From positions 1 to 6,835 of the forward strand of contig JAJDCT010000147.1 of the NCBI GenBank assembly GCA_029260695.1: DNA of 6,835 nt. The letters are read 5' to 3'. The notes beneath the pieces were generated by a model. That model had not been told where the DNA came from. It did not search any database and saw only the letters and a program-made list of their open reading frames with translations. This DNA is from Phycisphaeraceae bacterium (lineage in GTDB: Bacteria > Planctomycetota > Phycisphaerae > Phycisphaerales > Phycisphaeraceae). A program made the translations under genes and the position numbers. Below, piece by piece: positions 1 through 5,092 of the stretch. Every line of letters begins with the position of its first letter. Positions within the stretch are counted from its first letter, which is position 1.

Positions 1-1
1 G

Positions 2-1069
2 GGTTCTGACACCTCCGATCAAGCCAGCGTCGACCCGGCTCAAGAAAGCGATGAGACGGCGGAGCCGGCGGGCATAGGCAAGGGCCTGGACCTCGAGACG
101 ATTGCTTCGATGGCGTCTGACCTGCTGGACCAACAGATCGATAGCACCATCGAAGCGGCGACCGATGAGCCACCGCATACGCTGGACGCCCCGGCAGAAG
201 CGGCTTCCGCGGTCGTACCCGAACCGGCTGTCGAAGAAGTCAAGCCCGAACCGGTCGCGGCATTCAGTGAAGACGATTTAGCGAGCCAGATCCAGGGGCT
301 GCTGGATGATGTGCAGAACAAAGGTGCGGATGCGATCTCGGCCGGAGATCCCGCAACCGAAGCGGCTGAGCAAGCTCCCCAACCTGTCGAGGCAGAGGAA
401 GTTGCGGCGGCAGCCGAACCCCAACCGGTACCGACTGAACAGGTCGAGTCGTCCCCTTCCGAAGAGGCAGAACCCCAGCCAACTACGGAGTCGGCCGAGC
501 CGGCTAGCGCGGTATCGATCGATCAGATCGACGCGATGCTGGCGGAGTCGGCCGAGCAAGCGATCGAGCATGGTCCGGAGCTCGAGGCTGCCGTGCCAGG
601 CACGGACGAGGTCCTTGCCGAGGAGGCCAAAGCCGAACAGGAGGCCGAGGCCCTGGCTCAGGCTGAGTGTGAAGCGGCAGAGAAGGCGGCCGAGCAAGAG
701 CCCGAACCAACTGCGGAGCCCGTTGCGGCAACCGAACCCCAACCGGTGCAGGCGATAGGTGCCAGCGCCGCCGATGTGGCGAACGAGTTGGATGAAGACG
801 CGCAACCGGCTGCGGTAGCGACGCCAGACGAAAATATGGCCGAACCTATTGCCGATGAACCGCTCTATGAAGACGTGACATCGGCGCGTGCCGCGGTCGT
901 CAATCCCAAAGGGCTGAAGAAGGCCGAACATGCCTTGCGGCAGATCTGCGGCAAGATCAATCGGCCGTTGAACCGGCTGTCGCCGGAGATGCGGGACACG
1001 GTCGGGTATGCCGGCGTGGTCACCACGGCGCTGGCGTTTTTCATGGTGATCTACGGCGTGCTGTTTTAA
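2..1069 (+). CDS. Acidic Ala/Glu/Pro-rich protein with C-terminal membrane anchor (5' partial)
   Basis: The frame is open from base 2 to the TAA at 1067-1069. The same composition continues upstream of the ATG at 110, so the true start is probably outside the window. I do not recognise the family. Most of the protein is a low-complexity acidic stretch of Ala, Glu, Pro and Gln, likely disordered. It is broken by short amphipathic segments: LETIASMASDLLDQQI, DDLASQIQGLLDDV and SIDQIDAMLAESAEQAI, with a weaker fourth, ADVANELDEDAQ. The tail changes character: a basic stretch (NPKGLKKAEHALRQICGKINRPLNR) leads into one hydrophobic helix, GYAGVVTTALAFFMVIYGVLF, that ends the protein. This is a tail-anchor arrangement, and the positive charges predict that the acidic domain faces the cytoplasm. 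Exact DNA repeats (414-429 = 732-747; 486-500 = 543-557) suggest growth by internal duplication. A scaffold or docking role is possible but is only inference. Confidence 0.8.
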   Translation, partial: GSDTSDQASVDPAQESDETAEPAGIGKGLDLETIASMASDLLDQQIDSTIEAATDEPPHTLDAPAEAASAVVPEPAVEEVKPEPVAAFSEDDLASQIQGLLDDVQNKGADAISAGDPATEAAEQAPQPVEAEEVAAAAEPQPVPTEQVESSPSEEAEPQPTTESAEPASAVSIDQIDAMLAESAEQAIEHGPELEAAVPGTDEVLAEEAKAEQEAEALAQAECEAAEKAAEQEPEPTAEPVAATEPQPVQAIGASAADVANELDEDAQPAAVATPDENMAEPIADEPLYEDVTSARAAVVNPKGLKKAEHALRQICGKINRPLNRLSPEMRDTVGYAGVVTTALAFFMVIYGVLF

Positions 1070-1080
1070 GCACGACGGGG

Positions 1081-1096
1081 CCGACCCTCAGGTCGG
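1081..1096. terminator. Possible terminator hairpin after the acidic protein gene
   Basis: CCGACC-CTCA-GGTCGG forms a perfect 6-bp stem with a 4-base loop, 12 bases after the stop codon of the upstream gene. There is no T-run on either side, so an intrinsic terminator is only weakly supported. The gap lies between convergent genes, where a terminator is expected. Confidence 0.3.
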
Positions 1097-1129
1097 GCAG
1101 CATACACACATCCATAGAATGATACGGAA

Positions 1130-1183
1130 CACGATTAAAACTCGTGCCCATCATCATGGCCAATCCCCCGGCAAAGGCGGGGG
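1130..1183. other. Convergent gap with two further small hairpins
   Basis: The gap 1070-1250 has no credible gene. Besides the hairpin at 1081-1096 it holds CACGA/TCGTG (1130-1134 with 1142-1146) and CCCCCG/CGGGGG (1165-1170 with 1178-1183, 7-base loop). The second lies about 70 bases beyond the yqgF stop on the minus strand and could end that transcript, but no T-run follows it. Confidence 0.3.
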
Positions 1184-1250
1184 GCTGAGGGAAAACTGCC
1201 GCCGACGAATCAAGCAGAGTACGTATGAGTCCCGGTCCACCCCGGAGCTA

Positions 1251-1676
1251 TTACCCGTCTTCCGGGTTGCTTTGGCTTGCCAGGAAGTTGCGGAGGATGG
1301 CGGCGGCGGCGAGTGCGTCGCGTCGGGCCTTTTTCTGGCCTCGTGTCAGGCCGGACTGCGCCATCTGTTCGTCTGCGGCGGCGGAGGTGAGGCGTTCGTC
1401 GTAGAGATGCACCGGCAGGCCGAAGCGTGCGGTGAGTTCCTTGGCCAGCTCCCTGGACTTGGTCACGCCCGGGCCCTCGGAGCCGTCCATATTCAGAGGG
1501 ACGCCGAGGACGAGTGCGTCGGGCCCCTGCTCTTCGATCGCGCGCTCAAATTCTTTAAGTCGAACCTCGGCACTCGCGGTCTGGATCACCTCCAACGGCG
1601 AGGCGATCCCGGTCACATCGTCCCCCACCGCCAGGCCGGTACGCTTCTCGCCTAAGTCGATCGCCAGGTATCGCAT
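1251..1676 (-). CDS. yqgF: Pre-16S rRNA nuclease / RuvX-type resolvase (YqgF family)
   Basis: A 141-residue protein of normal length for the YqgF/RuvX family, an RNase H-fold nuclease. Family members mature the 5' end of 16S rRNA in the cytoplasm and are also annotated as putative Holliday junction resolvases. All the family motifs are visible: strand one with the first acidic residue (IDLGEKRTGLAVGD, D7), the VLGVPLNMDGSEGP loop (56-69), YDERLTS (92-98, with E94) and the C-terminal KKARRDALAAAAIL helix with D120. The start is an ATG with no Shine-Dalgarno sequence; a TACAAT box ends exactly six bases upstream (1683-1688), suggesting a leaderless mRNA. The 200-base gap to the upstream guanylyltransferase gene and the inverted repeat in it suggest separate transcription. 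In many bacteria the gene sits next to alaS or yqgE, which is not the case here. Family assignment is firm; which of the two activities dominates cannot be read from the sequence. Confidence 0.94.
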   Translation of the reverse strand: MRYLAIDLGEKRTGLAVGDDVTGIASPLEVIQTASAEVRLKEFERAIEEQGPDALVLGVPLNMDGSEGPGVTKSRELAKELTARFGLPVHLYDERLTSAAADEQMAQSGLTRGQKKARRDALAAAAILRNFLASQSNPEDG

Positions 1677-1682
1677 GGGGGG

Positions 1683-1688
1683 ATTGTA
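1683..1688 (-). promoter_or_regulatory. Candidate -10 box for yqgF, leaderless arrangement
   Basis: On the minus strand TACAAT matches five of six bases of TATAAT and is followed by exactly six C residues and then the ATG. Initiation at the usual distance would fall on the A of the start codon. I see no convincing -35 at 16-18 bases; TTGGCG lies 21 bases upstream. No ribosome-binding sequence is present. Confidence 0.4.
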
Positions 1689-1740
1689 CGTTGATTAAGA
1701 GGGGCGAACCGCCAAGGCGCGTAGGCAAACAGGATTTTTT

Positions 1741-1825
1741 AGCCGCAAATGAACGCGAATAAACGCAAATGGGGAGGGAGGGTAAGGGCGTAATAGTCCG
1801 GTCCCATTCGCGTTTATTCGCGGCT
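1741..1825. repeat. Decamer-based inverted repeat between yqgF and the guanylyltransferase gene
   Basis: The left arm holds three tandem decamers: CCGCAAATGA, ACGCGAATAA and ACGCAAATGG (1743-1772). The right arm, read in reverse complement, holds two: CCGCGAATAA and ACGCGAATGG (1823 down to 1804). Arms 1754-1773 and 1803-1822 are complementary at 19 of 20 positions, with a purine-rich 29-base spacer; the outermost AGCCGC/GCGGCT also pair. This is non-coding and resembles a dispersed intergenic element or a protein-binding site. As RNA it would form a long hairpin, but no T-run follows on either strand. I found no second copy in the window. Confidence 0.75.
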
Positions 1826-1877
1826 ATATTCTGGGCCCCTTTTGATCTTCGAATCTTCGCGGTGTCGGCTTGATTTG

Positions 1878-2975
1878 TTAGAGCCACTCATCGCCGAACT
1901 TCTCGCCGACCTGTTTGTGCAGGTCTTTGATCTTTTCGGCCTGGTCGGCTTTGCAGACTAAGGTGGCGTTGGGGGTGTGGATGATGACCAGGTCGTCGCA
2001 GCCGATGGCGGTGATCAGATGGTTGGCGTCGTTGGATGCGATGAGGGTGTTTCTGGAATCCAGCAGGTGTGACTTGCCGCCGTCGGTGGTGTTGCCGGCG
2101 GGGTCTTTGTCGAGTGTCTGGGCGAACGCGGGCCAACTGCCGACGTCCAGCCAGCTCAGGGGCATGGGGACGGCGACGACCTTGGCGCGGTGGTCCTTGC
2201 TGGCGGGCTCCATGACGGCGTAGTCGACGCTGACCTTGTCGAGTGTGGGGTAGATCCGTTCGAGGGTTTCGGTGCGTTCGTTGGAATCCCAGGCGTCGGC
2301 GCACTCGGAGATGCCCAGGTAGTTGTCGGGGCAGAATCGGCGGATGCAGTCCATCAGTGCGCTGCTGCGCCAGACGAACATGCCGGAGTTCCAGAGGTAT
2401 TGTTCGGGGCCCGCCTTGTGGTAGGCGGTGGCGGTGTCGAGGTCGGGTTTTTCCTTGAACTCGCTGACGACCGATGCGTTGTGTTGTGTCAGGGGTTCGT
2501 CGAGTTGTAGGTAGCCGTAGCAGGTAGCGGGGTGTGTGGGGCTGATGCCAAAGGTTACGAGTGTGTTGGGTTGTTCCTCGGCGACCTTGTAGCCGGTATC
2601 GACGACCTGGCGGAACTGATCTTCTGGCTGGATGAGGTGGTCGGCGGTGAAGACGGCGACGATGGCGTTCTCGTCGTTTCGGCCAAGGACGGCGGCACCG
2701 AGGCCCACGGCGTTAAGTGTGTCGCGCCCGCAGGGTTCGCCGATGAAGCGGTCGGGGGTCAGCCCGGGGAGGCCCTCGAGCATGGCCTGCCGCTGGGACT
2801 CACCGGCACAGATATATATCTGCTCGTCGGGGACCAGTCCCTTGAGGCGCTGCATGGCGACTTGCAGGAGGCTCTTGCCATCGATGAAGGGGATGAGTTG
2901 CTTGGGCAACCCACGGGTGGACATCGGCCAGAGCCGGGTTCCCGATCCGCCGGCGATGATGAGGGCGTAACGCAT
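1878..2975 (-). CDS. manC: Mannose-1-phosphate guanylyltransferase (GDP-mannose pyrophosphorylase)
   Basis: A 365-residue cytoplasmic enzyme predicted to make GDP-mannose and diphosphate from mannose 1-phosphate and GTP, feeding mannose- or fucose-containing polysaccharides and glycans. The nucleotidyltransferase domain fills about residues 3-285. It has the signature loop GGSGTRLWP (9-17) with PKQ (24-26), EPCGRDT (80-86; the family usually has EP-x-x-R-N-T), the metal-site TADH (110-113), CYGYLQ (152-157), FKEKPD (173-178), WNSGMFVW (195-202), DYAVME (251-256) and DVGSW (277-281). Residues from about 300 fit the short left-handed beta-helix that follows this domain. The length matches the monofunctional class; the C-terminal cupin isomerase of the roughly 480-residue bifunctional ManC/AlgA enzymes is absent. 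The ATG start is placed by the conserved N-terminal strand MRYALIIAGG. No Shine-Dalgarno sequence is visible, and a heptamer array lies 16-36 bases upstream. No other sugar-nucleotide gene is adjacent. Confidence 0.94.
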   Translation of the reverse strand: MRYALIIAGGSGTRLWPMSTRGLPKQLIPFIDGKSLLQVAMQRLKGLVPDEQIYICAGESQRQAMLEGLPGLTPDRFIGEPCGRDTLNAVGLGAAVLGRNDENAIVAVFTADHLIQPEDQFRQVVDTGYKVAEEQPNTLVTFGISPTHPATCYGYLQLDEPLTQHNASVVSEFKEKPDLDTATAYHKAGPEQYLWNSGMFVWRSSALMDCIRRFCPDNYLGISECADAWDSNERTETLERIYPTLDKVSVDYAVMEPASKDHRAKVVAVPMPLSWLDVGSWPAFAQTLDKDPAGNTTDGGKSHLLDSRNTLIASNDANHLITAIGCDDLVIIHTPNATLVCKADQAEKIKDLHKQVGEKFGDEWL

Positions 2976-2990
2976 GTGGAAATGGGCTCA

Positions 2991-3011
2991 GGGTCAAGGG
3001 TCAAAGGTCAA
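2991..3011 (-). repeat. Heptamer array upstream of the guanylyltransferase start
   Basis: On the plus strand this reads GGGTCAA, GGGTCAA, AGGTCAA; in the sense of the gene it is TTGACCT, TTGACCC, TTGACCC. It lies just upstream of the ATG, where a ribosome-binding site would be. If the TATACT box at 3031-3036 is the -10, the array is inside the 5' untranslated leader. Each unit carries TGA, and the 7-base period puts the three TGAs in three different frames. A related array occurs before the MFS gene at 5045-5083. Confidence 0.7.
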
Positions 3012-3030
3012 AGACTAGTAGGTTAATTTA

Positions 3031-3036
3031 AGTATA
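3031..3036 (-). promoter_or_regulatory. Candidate -10 box for the guanylyltransferase gene
   Basis: On the minus strand TATACT matches five of six bases of TATAAT in a locally AT-rich patch, about 55 bases before the ATG. No good -35 hexamer is seen at 16-18 bases. The rest of the gap 3013-3142 shows no gene; GCAGCG and CGCTGC there could pair only across a loop of about 30 bases. Confidence 0.3.
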
Positions 3037-3142
3037 GGTCGGTTCAGGCCTGCAGCGGAGGATGCCACCCCCTCAGCATTGATATTCGCTGCCTTTACAG
3101 AAGCATTCCCGTTCAACGCTGGCGTGGAGTTAATCTACTGAG

Positions 3143-3937
3143 TCAATTTGAACCAGCGTCTTCGTGAATATACGGGCCGTTGTCATTCATGAATAGTTGC
3201 CCTTCATCGTCAATCCGCTTCTCATAAATCATGGATTCCGGAGGCCACCCCGAGTAAACTGTGACCGACGTTTCGTCGGCCATCCAATAATGCCCTTCGA
3301 GCCCACGAATCACACCTGAATCGTCAGCATAAGCGGCATTCGATGTAATGGCCAAAAGGGTCATTGTTCCATCCGCATTAAATACAAACACTTCAGCTTC
3401 CGGTTCATCTACATTAGATTTTTCTCCGGTCAACCCACCGGTTTTGGAGTCCGAGGCACTTTGAAACAATTCCTGCAAAATCCTCTTATCAATGGGTAGC
3501 CCTTTGGCAGAACGCCATCGTCCCACTAGAGAGCCGATTGCCGGCGAACCGGTTGAATCGACTTGTTTTCCTGTAAATCGGCTATTGAGTTTGCCGTTAG
3601 CGTGGTGTTCCTCAAGAACGATGACCTGTTCCGCAAGTGAGATTATCTTGTACGTGGGACCATCCAACACATATATCTTTCCATCACCCATGTTATCGAT
3701 CTTGGGGTAGAATTTGACTGTGTCTGAATTTTGCCATTCATAGTCACCTCGCATGGCACCTGTTTTATTAAGATTCCAATCCATCAGTCGACCATCTGCC
3801 TTGATGGTAATCACCCGTCCGTCGTCTGACTTCCAACTACCCATGGCTTCTGGATTAGACTGTTCTCCACAACCACCCACAGCCGCCAGAGATGTCAATA
3901 GGGCACATACCAACATTAGATGTCGTAGTACAATCAT
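3143..3937 (-). CDS. Predicted lipoprotein with two lipocalin-like modules, function unknown
   Basis: The frame is open further up to an ATG at 3985, but I chose the ATG at 3937. It directly begins a lipoprotein signal peptide (MIVLRHLMLVCALLTSLAAVGGC, lipid-carrying Cys 23) and has GAGGG four bases upstream. The longer form would put 16 polar residues before the signal. The mature protein has two similar modules. The first has GSWKSDDG (33-40), ITIKADGRLM (43-52) and GDYEWQNSDTVKFY (64-77). The second has GRWRSAKG (139-146), FVFNADGTMT (184-193) and GHYWMADETSVTVY (215-228). This pattern of G-x-W, then A-D-G, then G-x-Y with a closing strand is what small beta-barrel lipocalin-like domains show; a common fold is inference. 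The gene is much AT-richer than its neighbours (25/60 GC at 3181-3240 and 22/60 at 3361-3420, against 40/60 at 4381-4440), suggesting transfer or relaxed selection. No specific family recognised. Confidence 0.75.
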   Translation of the reverse strand: MIVLRHLMLVCALLTSLAAVGGCGEQSNPEAMGSWKSDDGRVITIKADGRLMDWNLNKTGAMRGDYEWQNSDTVKFYPKIDNMGDGKIYVLDGPTYKIISLAEQVIVLEEHHANGKLNSRFTGKQVDSTGSPAIGSLVGRWRSAKGLPIDKRILQELFQSASDSKTGGLTGEKSNVDEPEAEVFVFNADGTMTLLAITSNAAYADDSGVIRGLEGHYWMADETSVTVYSGWPPESMIYEKRIDDEGQLFMNDNGPYIHEDAGSN

Positions 3938-3995
3938 GATTCCCTCGCGGCCAGATAAGACTACATAAAATAAGCCCGCATCCATTACTCAGAAT

Positions 3996-4025
3996 AACAT
4001 AACTGGCATAGCTATAGGGTGGCAA
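3996..4025 (-). promoter_or_regulatory. Candidate promoter of the lipoprotein gene
   Basis: On the minus strand TTGCCA (4020-4025, five of six matches to TTGACA) is followed after 18 bases by TATGTT (3996-4001, four of six matches to TATAAT). Transcription would start near 3989, giving a leader of about 50 bases before the chosen ATG at 3937. It abuts the candidate promoter of the divergent BI-1 gene. Confidence 0.4.
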
Positions 4026-4054
4026 TTCAGCCCCCCCTGCCGATCGGATATGAT
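4026..4054 (+). promoter_or_regulatory. Candidate promoter of the BI-1 gene
   Basis: TATGAT at 4049-4054 matches five of six bases of TATAAT. The hexamer 17 bases upstream, TTCAGC (4026-4031), is a poor -35 with three matches. Transcription would start near 4061, about 34 bases before the ATG. A run of seven C residues lies in the spacer. Confidence 0.3.
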
Positions 4055-4094
4055 CTGCCATCCAATACCTGTTAACCGACCCAAGGGCCTAGCC

Positions 4095-4853
4095 ATGATG
4101 CGCACCGCGAACCCGGCACTGAACGACCGAACCTTCGATCAATTCGGGGCATCCTTTGATACCCGCGAGCGGTCGGACCTGATGAGCCTGCAGGGGACGG
4201 TGACCAAGACCGGGTTCCTGCTGATTATCCTGGTCGCGGCCGGGGCGTTTACATGGAAGATGACGAATCAGGCACAGGGCATGGGGCCGGTGATGCCCTG
4301 GATGATCGGCGGGCTGATCGGGGGGTTGATCTTCGGGCTGATCACGGCGTTCAAGCCGTCGGTGTCGCCTTACACCGCGCCGATCTACGCGGCGGCGGAG
4401 GGGCTTTTCCTGGGCGCGATCTCGGCGATGTTCGAGCAACACTACCCGGGCATCGTGGTGCAGGCGGTCGGGCTGACGTTCGGGACGCTGGCGGCGTTGT
4501 TGATCGCGTACACCAGCGGGCTGATCAAGCCGACGGAGAATTTTAAGTTGGGGATCATGGCCGCGACCGGGGGGATCATGATGCTGTACCTGGTGTCGAT
4601 GGTGATGAACATGTTCGGGGGCGCGGGGATCGGGTTCATCCACAGCTCCGGGCCGATCGGGATCGGGTTCAGCGTGATCGTGGTGATCATCGCGGCGTTG
4701 AACCTGGTGCTGGACTTCGACTTTATCGAGACCGGTGTGGAGCGCGGGGCGCCTAAGTACATGGAGTGGTACGGCGCGTTTGGCCTGCTGGTGACGCTGG
4801 TGTGGCTGTACCTGGAGATCCTGCGCCTGCTGGCAAAGCTGAGGGATCGGTGA
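4095..4853 (+). CDS. Bax inhibitor-1 / YccA-family membrane protein
   Basis: A 252-residue inner-membrane protein of the BI-1 (TMBIM/YccA) family. Bacterial members include E. coli YccA, which modulates the FtsH protease, and B. subtilis YetJ, a pH-sensitive calcium channel; which role applies here is unknown. A soluble N-terminus, with the family-typical RTANPALNDRTF at 3-14, precedes seven hydrophobic segments at about 40-56, 67-86, 93-113, 119-140, 152-174, 188-212 and 224-245. Family hallmarks are APIYAAAEGLFLGAIS (95-110) and NLVLDFDFIE (203-212) with acidic residues inside helix six, then EWYGAFGLLVTLVWLYLEILRLL (224-246). The ATG at 4095 was chosen because AAGGG (4083-4087) sits seven bases upstream and the homologous part begins there; the ATG at 4098 is equally possible. 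An in-frame ATG at 4050 would add a non-conserved polar stretch. Divergent from the lipoprotein gene. Confidence 0.92.
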   Translation: MMRTANPALNDRTFDQFGASFDTRERSDLMSLQGTVTKTGFLLIILVAAGAFTWKMTNQAQGMGPVMPWMIGGLIGGLIFGLITAFKPSVSPYTAPIYAAAEGLFLGAISAMFEQHYPGIVVQAVGLTFGTLAALLIAYTSGLIKPTENFKLGIMAATGGIMMLYLVSMVMNMFGGAGIGFIHSSGPIGIGFSVIVVIIAALNLVLDFDFIETGVERGAPKYMEWYGAFGLLVTLVWLYLEILRLLAKLRDR

Positions 4854-4870
4854 GTGTAGAAAGAGCTGGA

Positions 4871-4968
4871 CGGCCTCAGTAGCGGGACACGAAATCAAGA
4901 AAGCTGGTAATTAGCGTTTAGCTGGGTCGCTTGCGACTCATTGGTTACTCAAACCCGACATGAGGCCG
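4871..4968 (+). other. Potentially structured element in the gap between the BI-1 and MFS genes
   Basis: The gap 4854-5092 has no credible gene. CGGCCTCA (4871-4878) is perfectly complementary to TGAGGCCG (4961-4968). Just inside, CGGG (4883-4886) pairs with CCCG (4954-4957) across a small internal loop. Enclosed is a hairpin, TGGGTCG-CTTG-CGACTCA (4923-4940), seven pairs including one G-T, closed by a CUUG-type tetraloop. Nested arms of this kind suggest a folded RNA, either a 3' element of the BI-1 mRNA or a small RNA. No promoter is evident, and chance pairing is possible in GC-rich DNA. Confidence 0.35.
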
Positions 4969-4978
4969 AAGCAACCAT

Positions 4979-5016
4979 CCGACCCGGCCCTTCGCGCTGC
5001 TCAGGGCCGGCGTTGG
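4979..5016 (+). terminator. Strong hairpin, possible terminator of the BI-1 gene
   Basis: CCGGCCC (4984-4990) pairs with GGGCCGG (5004-5010) around a 13-base loop. The stem extends outward as CCGAC (4979-4983) with GTTGG (5012-5016), allowing one G-T pair and a bulged C at 5011, for twelve pairs in total. The following bases, TAATGTTTCT, are only modestly T-rich, so Rho-independent termination is plausible but not certain. Confidence 0.4.
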
Positions 5017-5044
5017 TAATGTTTCTGTGAATCCTGAACCCAGC

Positions 5045-5083
5045 CCCTGAACCCTAGACCCTGAACCCTAGACCCAAGACCCT
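5045..5083 (+). repeat. Heptamer array directly before the MFS start codon
   Basis: Five consecutive heptamers read CCCTGAA, CCCTAGA, CCCTGAA, CCCTAGA, CCCAAGA, followed by CCCT. The first four make a perfectly repeated 14-mer (5045-5058 = 5059-5072). A further CCTGAACC lies at 5033-5040. The array ends nine bases before the GTG start at 5093, so it fills the position of the ribosome-binding site. TGA or TAG occurs in all three frames. Confidence 0.85.
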
Positions 5084-5092
5084 CCCCCCACC

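Noticed and set aside
278..931. Minus-strand open frame of 217 residues inside the acidic protein gene
   Set aside because: It is antisense to a repetitive GC-rich gene and its product is an Arg/Leu/Gly-rich shadow without a domain pattern.
1119..1655. Plus-strand open frame of 178 residues over yqgF
   Set aside because: It is antisense to yqgF, which has every family motif; the product resembles nothing.
1555..1887. Minus-strand open frame of 110 residues spanning the gap between manC and yqgF
   Set aside because: It crosses the inverted repeat and overlaps both real genes in another frame; no conserved pattern.
1878..2975. Bifunctional ManC/AlgA with an isomerase domain
   Set aside because: The protein ends at 365 residues and the C-terminal cupin domain is missing.
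3938..3985. Longer start for the lipoprotein gene
   Set aside because: It would add 16 polar residues before the signal peptide, and the internal ATG has a GAGGG sequence at a workable distance.
4089..4898. Minus-strand open frame of 269 residues over the BI-1 gene
   Set aside because: The product is Arg/Gln/His/Pro-rich, the typical complement of a GC-rich membrane protein gene.
5033..5083. CRISPR array
   Set aside because: The units are contiguous 7-mers without spacers, and no cas gene is in the window.
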